From Lysinibacillus sp. BPa_S21 (lineage in GTDB: Bacteria; Bacillota; Bacilli; Bacillales_A; Planococcaceae): a DNA stretch of 64,000 nucleotides. The stretch is from NCBI RefSeq assembly GCF_023337795.1, contig NZ_JALIRS010000005.1:62001-126000 (forward strand). The letters run 5' to 3'. Below the pieces are notes generated by a model that searched no databases, was not told the origin of the DNA, and worked only from the letters and a program-made list of their open reading frames with translations. This document shows, piece after piece, positions 43,971 to 53,399 of this stretch. The first letter of the stretch is position 1, and each line of letters opens with the position of its first letter. The position numbers and the translations under genes are program-made.

Positions 43971-44191
43971 CATTTCATATCCTCCAAGTCCATTAAACAA
44001 GTATCTCTAAAGACAATAAATCGAATACGTTATTTTTTCAAGTAAAACACTTTTAAAGATTAAAAATCCTTCTTTTGAACATTAAAATAAAAAATTCCGA
44101 GTAGTCGATACGGTTCAGGAAGTTACATAATCAAATAAAAGATTTCATCACTTTTTCACCAAAACCTTCCTCTTACACTATACGCTACGAT

Positions 44192-44236
44192 GAAAACAAT
44201 CAAAATCTTTTTACCCTAAAAATTTTGATTGTTTTC
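44192..44236 (-). terminator. Intrinsic terminator after the GNAT gene
   Basis: Perfect 15-bp stem GAAAACAATCAAAAT / ATTTTGATTGTTTTC with a 15-base loop, 40 bases past the GNAT stop on the minus strand. Confidence 0.7.
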
Positions 44237-44274
44237 CCTCTTGGGTATGCGGAATTTTTTATCTTTCATCCCAA

Positions 44275-45066
44275 TTAGGAACCTTGTCGTATTTGATTGA
44301 TACTTTTTCCTTCAGTAAAAGCATGAATGGATTCTATTGTTCCTACTGATTTGAAATTTGCCTTGTCATAGACCTTGGCAACCTGTTCATTGATAGGCAA
44401 AATCCAAAGAAATTTTAACCCCTGCTTTACGGACTCTTGCTGAATATGCTGCAGAATATATCCAATCAAACCTCTACCCCGATGGCTTTCAATTGTTGCG
44501 ACACTCTCCACTCTCCCTTGATTTCCCGAGACAAAAATATTAGCAGTACAGCAAACTTCGCCATCCAATCTTAATAAATAATACGTAAAATGCGGGGAAT
44601 GATATGTTTCCTCAAAGGCTTTTTTGATTAATGCAGGCTCTCCAAATGTCGAAATGCTCATTTCAACGGCTAACGCATCCTCCATATTAGCATCTGTTAC
44701 GCGTTCAATTTGTATGGCTGGATTATGTGGTAATTGCGAGTGTTCACCATTCCAAAGCTGTACATCATCAGTAAAACTTTCATATCGAAAGCCATGAATC
44801 TCTAATGCTTCTATACATGACTGATTATCCTCCAAGTTGTATAAATACAATCTTGGAATGAGGGATTTTGATTGATAGAAATTCTTAATTTCCTGTAAAA
44901 ACATATCTGGCTCAGCAATCTTCTTCCAAATATGTGCATGATTGGCGTCGTAATAAGTCGGCATTTCCTGATTATAAAATAATACCCCTTCATGCCACGT
45001 TTCCATCCTACTAAAACTTTTAATATAATTTATATCTAGCTGCATGATATGCTCAATGTTAAGCAT
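44275..45066 (-). CDS. GNAT family N-acetyltransferase
   Basis: 263 residues. The C-terminal half has the acetyl-CoA fold: VCCTANIFVSGNQGRVESVATIESHRGRGLIGYILQHI, then AKVYDKANFKSVG. The N-terminal half (MLNIEHIMQLDINYIKSF ... YYDANHAHI) is of the two-domain type acting on unknown small molecules or peptides. The ATG at 45066 follows GGGGGGAGG. It overlaps the ABC-F stop by 8 bases, so it is translationally coupled and may share antibiotic-responsive control. Confidence 0.85.
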   Translation of the reverse strand: MLNIEHIMQLDINYIKSFSRMETWHEGVLFYNQEMPTYYDANHAHIWKKIAEPDMFLQEIKNFYQSKSLIPRLYLYNLEDNQSCIEALEIHGFRYESFTDDVQLWNGEHSQLPHNPAIQIERVTDANMEDALAVEMSISTFGEPALIKKAFEETYHSPHFTYYLLRLDGEVCCTANIFVSGNQGRVESVATIESHRGRGLIGYILQHIQQESVKQGLKFLWILPINEQVAKVYDKANFKSVGTIESIHAFTEGKSINQIRQGS

Positions 45067-46858
45067 GCTCTGTTCCTCCCCCCATCCATTTTTCAAATAA
45101 ATCCTCTACCTGCTGTTCAAGCTTTTGACGTTGCTCCTTGGCAAGTGTGGGCTCTTTTAATTTCATTTCAAGCTTTTCAATTTGTTCTTCAATTGGTATT
45201 TCCTTTTTAGCAGTATAGGACTTTTCAGGTACTTCTTTTATGACTGGTTCTTTTACTACCTCTAAGCGTTTTTTCCTTGCCCATTCATAATCACCTTCAA
45301 ATACTTGAATCGTTTCATGCTCAATCCATGCAACTTTTGTAAAAATCTTTTGCAAAAAATAACGGTCATGTGAGACGCCAATAATGGTTCCTTCAAAGGA
45401 CTCCAATGTATCCTCTAATACCTCTCTCGCTTCAATATCTAAATGGTTGGTTGGCTCATCCAATATTAATAAATTAATATCCTCATGCATTAATTGCGCT
45501 AAACGCAAACGCATCTTTTCGCCGCCACTTAAATCCTTTACTTTTTTAAAGACGTCATAGCCATAAAATAAAAACTTAGCAAGAATATGACGTGCCTCAG
45601 CCTCTGACACAGAGACGCTCTCGCGAAAGGCATCTATTAAACGAATAGTAGGATTTTTATGCTCAAATTGCTGCGATAAATAGCCAATTTTCACACTACT
45701 GCCGACATGACATACACCTTCATTTGGTTTAACTTCCCCTAACATCATTTTTAATAATGTTGATTTTCCACTGCCATTGCCACCAACAATCGCAAGTCTT
45801 TCTCCAAAATAAACCGCTAAATTACTTTCCTTAAATAATGGTTTCTCAAATGCATGGCTTATACCCTTCATTTGCACAACCTCTTTACCACTACGTTCCG
45901 CCATTATTAAGGCTAAATTCATTTGTTTTTTCGTTGAAGGCTTCTTTACACGCTCTATACGAGCTAGTGCTTTTTCCATACTTTTAGCACGTCGATGCAT
46001 GCCAGCATTTGGCGGATTCGCTTCATTTGCCCATTGCTTTAAGCGCTTTATTGTTTCCTGCATTTTTTTTATTTTCTTTTGCTGTTCTTCGTATTGGGCA
46101 AATTGCTGCTCAAGCTTAGCTTCCTTTTGTTCGACAAATGCATCGTAATTGCCAACATACGTAAATGCCTCTCCCTCTTCAATTTCAATTATTTTTTGAG
46201 CCATTTGATTCATAAAATGACGATCATGAGATACGACAATAACAATTCCAGCAAAGTTTCGAACGTAATTTTCAAGCCATTCTATTGCCTGCATATCTAA
46301 ATGGTTCGTCGGTTCATCTAATAGCAAAATAGAAGGGTTACTTAAAAGGATTTGCCCAAGCATCACCTTCGTTTTCTCCCCACCACTTAAGCTACTAAAA
46401 GGCTGCTCAAGCAACGGGCTGATCCCTAGACCATTTGCAATCATCGCTAATTGTGCATCTATTTCATAGCCACCTTGCAGCATAAATTGTTCTTGCACAT
46501 GGCCATATTGCTGAAGTACCTTATCTGTAACCTCTACCTGCATTTCCTGTTCTAGCTTTGTCATTTTTGACTTTAATGCATAAATTTCCGCAAATGCTTC
46601 CTCCAGCACTTCCTTCACTGAGAACATAGGATATTGTGGAATTTGATGTAAATAACCAATCGACGCTTCCTTACTTTTAATGATTCGTCCCTTATCTGGT
46701 GTATCCAAACCAGATAATAACTGTAATAAAGTTGTTTTCCCACTACCATTCACACCAACAATAGCAACGTGCTCCGATGTATTTACTTCTAATTGAAGCC
46801 CTTCAAATATAACATTTCCACCAATAATTTTTTGTATTTGTTCAGCCTTAATTTGCAT
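45059..46858 (-). CDS. ABC-F family ATP-binding protein (ribosome-associated)
   Basis: 599 residues, two ABC domains and no membrane segment. Walker A motifs are GVNGSGKTT and GGNGSGKST. Signatures are LSGGEKTKVML and LSGGEKMRLRL, each followed by LLLDEPTNHLD. The inter-domain linker is long and basic (about residues 240-310), as in proteins that reach the ribosomal tRNA exit site or peptidyl-transferase centre. The C-terminal ~70 residues are a coiled coil. The ATG at 46858 follows TTGGAGGAAA. An upstream leader peptide and terminator suggest antibiotic-induced expression, as for Vga/Msr/Lsa-type resistance proteins. Which drug is not evident. Confidence 0.88.
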   Translation of the reverse strand: MQIKAEQIQKIIGGNVIFEGLQLEVNTSEHVAIVGVNGSGKTTLLQLLSGLDTPDKGRIIKSKEASIGYLHQIPQYPMFSVKEVLEEAFAEIYALKSKMTKLEQEMQVEVTDKVLQQYGHVQEQFMLQGGYEIDAQLAMIANGLGISPLLEQPFSSLSGGEKTKVMLGQILLSNPSILLLDEPTNHLDMQAIEWLENYVRNFAGIVIVVSHDRHFMNQMAQKIIEIEEGEAFTYVGNYDAFVEQKEAKLEQQFAQYEEQQKKIKKMQETIKRLKQWANEANPPNAGMHRRAKSMEKALARIERVKKPSTKKQMNLALIMAERSGKEVVQMKGISHAFEKPLFKESNLAVYFGERLAIVGGNGSGKSTLLKMMLGEVKPNEGVCHVGSSVKIGYLSQQFEHKNPTIRLIDAFRESVSVSEAEARHILAKFLFYGYDVFKKVKDLSGGEKMRLRLAQLMHEDINLLILDEPTNHLDIEAREVLEDTLESFEGTIIGVSHDRYFLQKIFTKVAWIEHETIQVFEGDYEWARKKRLEVVKEPVIKEVPEKSYTAKKEIPIEEQIEKLEMKLKEPTLAKEQRQKLEQQVEDLFEKWMGGGTEHA

Positions 46859-46902
46859 CGTTTTTTCCTCCAATGAAACGTACGAAAAACATCTTTAGAC
46901 AC

Positions 46903-46935
46903 AAAAAAGACTGCTCGATTAACAAGCAGTCTTTT
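46903..46935 (-). promoter_or_regulatory. Attenuator terminator in the ABC-F leader
   Basis: Minus-strand AAAGACTGCT...AGCAGTCTTT followed by TTTTG. It lies 45 bases before the ABC-F start and 27 bases after the leader-peptide stop. With no gene upstream other than the leader peptide, its likely role is to switch ABC-F transcription. Confidence 0.7.
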
Positions 46936-46961
46936 CCTCATTAGTCCGTGAAAAAGAATGG

Positions 46962-47102
46962 TTAATTCGCTACGTTTGATAATTGATTTTGCTTAAAAAT
47001 GGACAGACCTATCCCGTTGCTCGCAAAATCGAAAGTAATCACACGTGCAAAATACATCGCTGTATCCACTTTTACACATGTTTTCGTAGCGTTTTTAGTC
47101 AT
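46962..47102 (-). CDS. Leader peptide of the ABC-F gene, 46 residues
   Basis: ATG at 47102 with a strong ribosome site (GGAGGTG, 7 bases). Begins MTKNATKTCVKVDTAMYF, ends in GIGLSIFKQNQLSNVAN-stop. Its stop is 27 bases before the attenuator stem. The GIGLSIF segment recalls the macrolide-stalling GIFSIF stretch of ErmC leader peptides, though this is a short similarity. Drug-stalled ribosomes here would be expected to prevent terminator formation. Confidence 0.65.
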   Translation of the reverse strand: MTKNATKTCVKVDTAMYFARVITFDFASNGIGLSIFKQNQLSNVAN

Positions 47103-47109
47103 TCCTTTT

Positions 47110-47380
47110 CACCTCCGTTCATTGTCATTGGATTTATATTACCATAATTCAGTTAATTTTGAAAAGGGCAAATTACATTCTTTCACATTTTTTCTATACG
47201 GACACCAAATTTTCGTTCCGACTGTTTGCTTTCTTAGTGGCGCCTGGCGGAAATGAGGTTGATTACGAAGGGGGACATAATGCTTTTAGCCTTCGTACCC
47301 CTACCCGCTTCAAACAGCCTGTAACTCAATGATCTTCAAGTAAAGTACCCAGTTAGTTTAATAAGAATATATTTAATCAA
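47110..47380. other. Promoter region of the ABC-F leader plus repeat debris
   Basis: About 270 bases without a gene. GCCTGGCGGAAATgAGGTTGATTACG near 47241 looks like debris of a dispersed Bacillales intergenic repeat. A CCAGTTAGTTTAATAAGAA motif is at 47347-47367. Confidence 0.35.
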
Positions 47381-47719
47381 TCAAATAGAACTTTGCGGTT
47401 TTCTTTTATTAATTGAATCTGTAATTAATATTAAAACTAAGATTATAAGGCATATTCCCAGTATAATTGCCCCTAGCATACTTACTCCCATTCCTTCAAA
47501 TCCCCTAATTAGTTTCAAGCCAACAAAATGCGTTATGATACTTAGATTTACAAGAATTAACGGAGGAACATATACCTTTCTCTTGTTCTTGATTGCCCAA
47601 AACAACCCCAAAATACTTAGTAATGAAATGGAAATAGGCAAATAGATAAATAGAACTGTAGCAAACAAAGCTAACCCCCCCTGATGTTTATGATTTATTT
47701 TATTAACGTACCTTAACAA
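47381..47719 (-). CDS. Small membrane protein, unknown
   Basis: Not recognised. About 112 residues from a TTG, or about 95 from a second in-frame TTG close behind a run of G (GGGGGGG) that makes a better ribosome site. Three hydrophobic helices, short loops, and a basic C-terminus (NKRKPQSSI). Common small Bacillales membrane proteins look like this. No operon partner. Confidence 0.55.
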   Translation of the reverse strand: MLRYVNKINHKHQGGLALFATVLFIYLPISISLLSILGLFWAIKNKRKVYVPPLILVNLSIITHFVGLKLIRGFEGMGVSMLGAIILGICLIILVLILITDSINKRKPQSSI

Positions 47720-48270
47720 AATTCCCTTAATTTAACGATGCTGTAACTCAATGTTCTCTAATTAACGCACTCCGTTAGTTTAACAAGAAAATAACTTAAT
47801 TCTTTATCATTTCCAATAACCTTTTCCTATTCCCCCAGAACTCCAATCGTAAAAACTGAAGAAATAAAGTACCATTTGAAAAACCAATCACTGGAGATGA
47901 TGCCCGATACAATAAGGTTTAATATTCCTTTTCTAAACTACATAAAGAAAACAACGTTAGGTGATATTAAAATCAAGAAATATAATATCAAAATTTAATT
48001 TTCCACAATCCCCCCTAGCTTAATTTTACCATAATTAACCATAATATTCATTTAACTATTCTGACTATTAATTGAGTAACAACAATTCTTTTTGAAATCA
48101 ACCTAAGAAAAAGATGGGATCTCTATGGAATCCCATCTTGAAGTAAAGCCTGTAACAATATATTCCCTTGATTTATATATGTAATTTTCCCTTATTCAAC
48201 TAATCTGGTCCGTTAGTCGAATAAGAAATGAGGCTGCTCAAGCAACACAATTGTTCAACTCAAGTCCCCG
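47720..48270. other. Intergenic region with a dispersed CCGTTAGT motif
   Basis: About 550 bases with no acceptable gene. The motif CTCCGTTAGTTTAAyAAGAA is at 47770-47789, with variants at 48208-48227 and 48266-48285 (overlapping the end of the next gene). It may be debris of duplicated small genes. Confidence 0.4.
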
Positions 48271-48504
48271 TTACTTTAATAAGAAGCTTTTGATTGCTAC
48301 AAATATAATAAATATAAATACAACTATACTTAGCCAGCCGTAACCTTTTTGTCCCTTTTGAAATTCTCTTAATCCCATTACCAACATCATTAAACCTAAA
48401 AACAACATCATATATGGTTGAAACTTAAAATCTTCAGTAATCAATCCATATCCTGCAAGTGAAATAACTGTTACTGATAAAATAATTTGCAAAAACATTA
48501 ACAA
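48271..48504 (-). CDS. DUF3953-type small membrane protein
   Basis: 77 residues with three hydrophobic helices. The central FKFQPYMMLFLGLMMLVMGLREFQKGQKGYG is the DUF3953 signature as I recall it. The start is probably the TTG at 48504 behind AAGGGGG, or the ATG two codons later. Function unknown. Such genes are often multicopy and stand alone in Bacillales. Confidence 0.7.
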   Translation of the reverse strand: MLMFLQIILSVTVISLAGYGLITEDFKFQPYMMLFLGLMMLVMGLREFQKGQKGYGWLSIVVFIFIIFVAIKSFLLK

Positions 48505-48606
48505 TTAAAATCCCCCTAAACAAGGTTACCACATATTACTAATTATTGTTAAACTATCCTGCTTCGTTAGTTGACTAGCAACAACCTTTTCGAAAACTGC
48601 TTTTAT

Positions 48607-48650
48607 AAAAAAACGAATCCTTGTACAAATACTTATGTACTAGGATTCGC
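48607..48650 (-). terminator. Intrinsic terminator after the DUF4306-type gene
   Basis: Minus-strand GCGAATCCTAGTAC...GTACaAGGATTCG followed by TTTTTTTAT. Confidence 0.85.
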
Positions 48651-48669
48651 AAGCTTTATGTTGCAATAA

Positions 48670-49155
48670 TTAATGATGATGACAGTAATTTAAACATTGT
48701 ATTTTTTTCTTGTACCATAAGCCTATCGTAATACCGAAAAAAATTAATACACTGCCAACTGTCATCCAAAAGAATACGTTTCCTCCAACAGTTGAAGAAT
48801 TGAAAAGTATACCGCTAATAGCCATAAATACACAACTTATAACTCCTGACAAGATAATGGCTAACAGACGATTTAGTTGATAAATGAAAAAAATTAGTAC
48901 AGTAAAAATGTAAATAACACTTACTGTCATAATCATTGGGAAAAATGGTTGAAATTTAGCCGCATAGACAAAGTAATCGAGCTGGCTAATATCCTGTCCA
49001 TTGACTATCTCAATATTAAATAATCGAGAAAACGGTGTGGAATATTTCCATTCCAGTGAATTGTCTATGATCTCACTTCCCTCATACCAAGAAATAGCTG
49101 TTGACATCAATAAAGTCAAGAAACCAAGAATCAGTTGTATCACATATTTAAACAA
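48670..49155 (-). CDS. DUF4306-type membrane protein (YjdJ-like)
   Basis: 161 residues with four hydrophobic helices. The N-terminal LGFLTLLMSTAISWYEGSEI, then WKYSTPFSRL and DISQLDYFVYAAKFQPFFP, match the YjdJ/DUF4306 pattern. The tail is His-rich (CHHH). The start is a TTG behind AGGGAGAAG. Function unknown; a single gene with its own terminator. Confidence 0.75.
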   Translation of the reverse strand: MFKYVIQLILGFLTLLMSTAISWYEGSEIIDNSLEWKYSTPFSRLFNIEIVNGQDISQLDYFVYAAKFQPFFPMIMTVSVIYIFTVLIFFIYQLNRLLAIILSGVISCVFMAISGILFNSSTVGGNVFFWMTVGSVLIFFGITIGLWYKKKIQCLNYCHHH

Positions 49156-49453
49156 TGTTCTTCTCCCTTCACGCTTTGATATTAAAGACGTTACAATAAG
49201 TAATCAGTTTCACAAATTCTGGAATACTTAGAACGAAGTGATTGCATTTCCATTCCAACCAGGCATTCTCCCCAATAACTTCATTATGTTACGCATATTG
49301 ATTGTACACTTTTCCTCTCGCTGTGATTTTATTATATAAATTGTGTCTATTTCACTTGGACACGCAATAAAAAAACAATATTATGCTCTAAATTGAAATC
49401 AATCCCTTCATCATATAACATTTTCAAGACTTGTCCATCTTCAGCATCTCACT
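49156..49453. other. Intergenic region, nothing recognised
   Basis: About 300 AT-rich bases upstream of the DUF4306 gene and downstream of the exporter terminator. No gene or repeat seen. Confidence 0.35.
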
Positions 49454-49502
49454 TAAAAAAAGCGTTATTTTTCTTAAATCATTAAGAAAGATAACGCTTT
49501 TT
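49454..49502 (-). terminator. Intrinsic terminator after the MMPL exporter
   Basis: AAAAAGCGTTATcTTTCTTAAtgattTAAGAAAaATAACGCTTTTTTT: a long stem with a minus-strand T run. Confidence 0.9.
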
Positions 49503-49512
49503 CATGTGGTTT

Positions 49513-52110
49513 TTATTGATTACGTTTTCGAAATAGAACAATTAATACTGGTAATATCGTTAATGCACAAAATAAGGAAAGTGCTGTATCTATAACGGTT
49601 GTAATACCAAATTCTCGTAAAATAGAAAAGTTAACAAAGATTAATGTCGAGAAGCCAACAATAACTGTCATTCCAGAAGCAGTAATCGCCTGCCCAACTT
49701 TTGAAAGAGAAACACGAATCGCTTCTTGCGCAGATAATCCCTTCTCCTCTTCTTCACGGAACCTTTCCATAATCAGAATGGTAAACTCTGTTCCAATCCC
49801 TAGTACAAGACAGCTAAGCGCCGTTGTTAGCGGATTGTATGAAATATCGAGCATTTTTAAAGCCCCAGGCGAAAAGCCTAATACTAAAATAATTGGTATC
49901 AACGGATAAAGAGCATGCTTAACTCGGCGATAGACAAAAAGTAAAGAAAGGAAAATAATGAAGAGCCCCGCACCAATCATCAGTTCACTATTTGCACCTA
50001 TGTTATCAATACCATAAAGCATCATAACTTGTGCACCCGCAGGATTTATGTTTACACCGTCTATTACTTGCATATCATTCGTTATTTTATCCATTAATTT
50101 CAATTGTTCAACTGAAGAAAGATCCGGATTTATTTGAAATTGAATGGTTGCATATTTCTTATTATCACTAATAACAGTTTCTCTTAGTGAGTTTGGTACA
50201 TTTTCTAGGTCATTCATTACTTGCGAAGCAGAGTTTGGTAAATCACCTTTACCATTGATTTGTAAAATAACAGTAGGAAGTGATATGACATCACTAACAT
50301 CTTTATAGTTGTTTTCTACCTTTTCACTTTCAGTTAGCATCCAAGACATCACCTTTGGTTCCGTGACATCCTTTGCTTCCACTAAATAAGTAATATATGT
50401 TGTAGAACCGACTATCTTTTGTAACTGTTTTGTATTTTTTAATGTCTCCATATTTTGTGGAATCATTTTTGTTAAATCTGTTTCAGTCGGTATAGATTTT
50501 TCTGCCATAAATCCAAGACCAGATAGCGTAACCGAAACAATGAGGATCGGGATAGCAAGTTTCATAGCCACAGTAGCATATTTATTTAAAAAACGTGATA
50601 TCAACGTATTTTTATCTGTAGTACTTTTAAAATCATTAGCCGATTTTTTACTGTCCAGCATATAGAATGTTGAGAACATCATGATTAATTCAACAACATA
50701 ACAGAATAAAACACCAATAGCTAAAGTTAAACCAAATTGTTGCATCATCGGTGCTTTCGATAAGAACATTGTGAGGAAGCTTAAGGCCATTATAAAAACA
50801 GCAATCCCTACACCAGGCCCTATGTGACGAACTGCGTTTATTGTGGCTATTTTTGCGTCAAATTGATTATTCCTAAATTCTTCCTCGTACCTATTATGGA
50901 ATTGAACACCAAAGTCAGTGCCAAGACCAATAATAATTGGCAATGTAGCCATAGTTGCTAGTGTAATAGGAATTCCAGTCCATCCCATGAAACCAAATGT
51001 CCATAGTAGCCCAATTAAAACGAAAGCTAAGGAGATAATTCGGCGTCTTACAGGGAATACAAAAAATAGGACAATAATCATCAACACTATAGCTAAACCA
51101 AGCATGATGCCTAAAGTTACAATGACTTCTTCCTGTATATCACCTAGTATAGCTGGCATCCCTGCTACTTTGACGGATAAGTTCGGATTGAAATTCGTAT
51201 TTTCTATGAGTTTTTTTAACTCTTTATTTACACGTACATAAGTAGACATTTCTGTATTATTTGACGTATGCAACTGAATGACAACATGTTTCCCATTTCC
51301 AGGGATAAGTTGTTCGAGTTGATCTGGAACTTTCCCTTTGTTAGAAAAGACGATTTTATGCAGTAAATCATCATTCATATTTTGAACATTTGGCAGCGCT
51401 TTAATGATAGCTTTTTGCACATTATCTTTTTGTTGCTGCGTTAAGATTGACTGCGTGTAATTTGTAATGTCATCATTTTGCTTGTTAGTTAAAATAGCCT
51501 GCGTTAATTGCCCTTGTTCATCAGTTGAAGGCATATGACCAAGAGCAGACATTTGTTTTTGCATCTTTTGAAGCTGTTCATCAGAAAGTTGTTGTTGGGT
51601 AAATACCGCAATTTTCTCATGTTGCTCATCAGTTAAGCTATTATTCACATCATTATTGATGTCTTTCATTTTTTCATCTGGAATGGCATTTTTCAAGGCA
51701 GTTTCAAGCTCTTTATTCGCTTCATTTGTACCAAACATTGAAAGAGGAGGAGAAGTGGATGACAGCATTTCATTTAACAATCCTACATAATTAGTGGATC
51801 CTGTAAGATCCTCGATTTCTTGTGCTTTTTTTGTAAACTCAATAATTGCTTTATTAGTTTGTTGTGAAAGTAATTGATCACTATTCCCACTCAATACTAC
51901 GTATAAACCATCTCCACCAAAATGCTTTTGATACGTAGCTGTATATTTATAAACATCTGATGTGTTACTTATAAATACATCGTTTCCCATCTTCATCTCA
52001 AGTTTTGTTACACCAAACGCAAAAAAGATTGTTAAACATGCTATAAAAATAATATTTATCTTTGAATTCTTTAGGATGTAGTGACCAATCTTATCAAAAA
52101 TTTTATTCAT
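49513..52110 (-). CDS. MMPL/RND-family exporter (HAE3 type)
   Basis: 865 residues. Twelve membrane helices in two halves, each with a helix followed by a large extracellular domain (about 40-330 and 540-690) and then a five-helix bundle. Conserved GTDFGVQFHNRYEEE and GTEFTILIMERFREEEE follow the fourth helix of each half, the MMPL signature that carries proton-relay Asp/Glu. It probably exports lipids, hydrophobic compounds or drugs. The ATG follows GGGAGGAG. A TetR gene on the same strand lies 100 bases upstream and likely controls both. Confidence 0.9.
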   Translation of the reverse strand: MNKIFDKIGHYILKNSKINIIFIACLTIFFAFGVTKLEMKMGNDVFISNTSDVYKYTATYQKHFGGDGLYVVLSGNSDQLLSQQTNKAIIEFTKKAQEIEDLTGSTNYVGLLNEMLSSTSPPLSMFGTNEANKELETALKNAIPDEKMKDINNDVNNSLTDEQHEKIAVFTQQQLSDEQLQKMQKQMSALGHMPSTDEQGQLTQAILTNKQNDDITNYTQSILTQQQKDNVQKAIIKALPNVQNMNDDLLHKIVFSNKGKVPDQLEQLIPGNGKHVVIQLHTSNNTEMSTYVRVNKELKKLIENTNFNPNLSVKVAGMPAILGDIQEEVIVTLGIMLGLAIVLMIIVLFFVFPVRRRIISLAFVLIGLLWTFGFMGWTGIPITLATMATLPIIIGLGTDFGVQFHNRYEEEFRNNQFDAKIATINAVRHIGPGVGIAVFIMALSFLTMFLSKAPMMQQFGLTLAIGVLFCYVVELIMMFSTFYMLDSKKSANDFKSTTDKNTLISRFLNKYATVAMKLAIPILIVSVTLSGLGFMAEKSIPTETDLTKMIPQNMETLKNTKQLQKIVGSTTYITYLVEAKDVTEPKVMSWMLTESEKVENNYKDVSDVISLPTVILQINGKGDLPNSASQVMNDLENVPNSLRETVISDNKKYATIQFQINPDLSSVEQLKLMDKITNDMQVIDGVNINPAGAQVMMLYGIDNIGANSELMIGAGLFIIFLSLLFVYRRVKHALYPLIPIILVLGFSPGALKMLDISYNPLTTALSCLVLGIGTEFTILIMERFREEEEKGLSAQEAIRVSLSKVGQAITASGMTVIVGFSTLIFVNFSILREFGITTVIDTALSLFCALTILPVLIVLFRKRNQ

Positions 52111-52209
52111 ACATTACTCCTCCCTTATCTATGCACATAAATCTAGCATAGGCATTGGAGGAAATCGACGAGTAAAAATGAATATTTGTATCAAAATGAG
52201 ACGTTTGTC

Positions 52210-52761
52210 TTAAAATGGTTCATTTATCTGTAAATTCTTGGCGATATAAAGAAGTTCTTCTTTTGAATAAGGATAGTCATTGTTAATCCACCTTTTAACA
52301 ATCTCAAAGTATCCACTACAATAAAAATCACATAATACAATAGGGTACTTAGAATTTCGAATTTTATTGGAAAGTAAATCGTTATTTTTTTTCGAGTTTT
52401 CAAGTAAAATTTCTGCACCTAATTGAATCAACTTGTCATATAGTTCATGGTTATTATTTTTAATGGTAATGTTTAAGAATAGTGCGCGATTAGCATCTAT
52501 ATAGTCAATCACTTCTTCAAATAATGTACGTTCCAAATCATAACCTTGCATTTGTTTAAATAGATCTATCGCTATGGAGTTTGTAGCATCATGAAAGAGT
52601 TCAAATTTATCATCATAATAACGATAAAAAGTGCTTCTATGAATCATTGCTTTATCACAAATATGGTTAATTGTGATAGATGAAAATGGTCTTTCTTTTA
52701 ATAACTCTATAAACGCCTCTTTTATTAGAATTTGTGTACGAAAACGTGTGAGATTACTCAA
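52210..52761 (-). CDS. TetR-family regulator
   Basis: 183 residues. N-terminal HTH: RTQILIKEAFIELLKERPFSSITINHICDKAMIHRSTFYRYYDDKFEL. The C-terminal ligand domain is of the AcrR/TetR_C_8-like type. The start is probably a TTG behind GGAGGG. It is followed by the MMPL exporter and is the likely local repressor of this pair, induced by an exported compound. Confidence 0.9.
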   Translation of the reverse strand: MSNLTRFRTQILIKEAFIELLKERPFSSITINHICDKAMIHRSTFYRYYDDKFELFHDATNSIAIDLFKQMQGYDLERTLFEEVIDYIDANRALFLNITIKNNNHELYDKLIQLGAEILLENSKKNNDLLSNKIRNSKYPIVLCDFYCSGYFEIVKRWINNDYPYSKEELLYIAKNLQINEPF

Positions 52762-53399
52762 TTTACTTGCCCTCCTATTTACAGCAACTTGATATTGGTG
52801 AATGTTTTTCCCTGGTATTTAACCGAAACAGTTACTTCAGCTTGTACCTCTTCATTTTCTTGAATTCTGTTGCTTTCTTTTGCCGTATCAGTATTCCTCC
52901 ATTAAGAAGTTTTGGTGGTATTTAAGCTACTATGGAGAAAATTATATAATATCATCTGATGAGAAATTGTGAAGAGAAAATAAAGTGGCTAACTTAAATT
53001 ACTATCAAAAATAGATTTTATACAACTCTAACTACTTTGTAATGCAAAGGTGTAGTTGCCATTTAGATATATCTTTTTCAATCATACAATTTAGTACGGC
53101 CAGTTTAATGTAATTATAAAATCATTGATCATTATGTAATTTTCCCTAAGGGTAAAGTCTCTAATTGTTAGATTGTGTGTCTCCCTCGGTCCAAAACCGA
53201 AGCGAACCGAACCTTAGGATTTTAACGTCATAAAGAAGATGGTACCGGTTATATTCATGCAGCCATAACCACAAAAATTAATCACTCATTTTCCAGGAAA
53301 TCATTGATGTTATATGACGATTTTGTAAGATTGGCGTAACATTCATCGTTACTACTTTATGGACAACTTCCGTATACTTTGTCAATGAGGAGTGAGAAA
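52762..53399. other. Intergenic region, about 640 bases, no gene seen
   Basis: Holds the promoters of the TetR gene (minus) and the DUF418 gene (plus). A GC-richer patch near 53180-53220 (CCGAAGCGAACCGAACC) stands out but I cannot name it. Confidence 0.35.
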
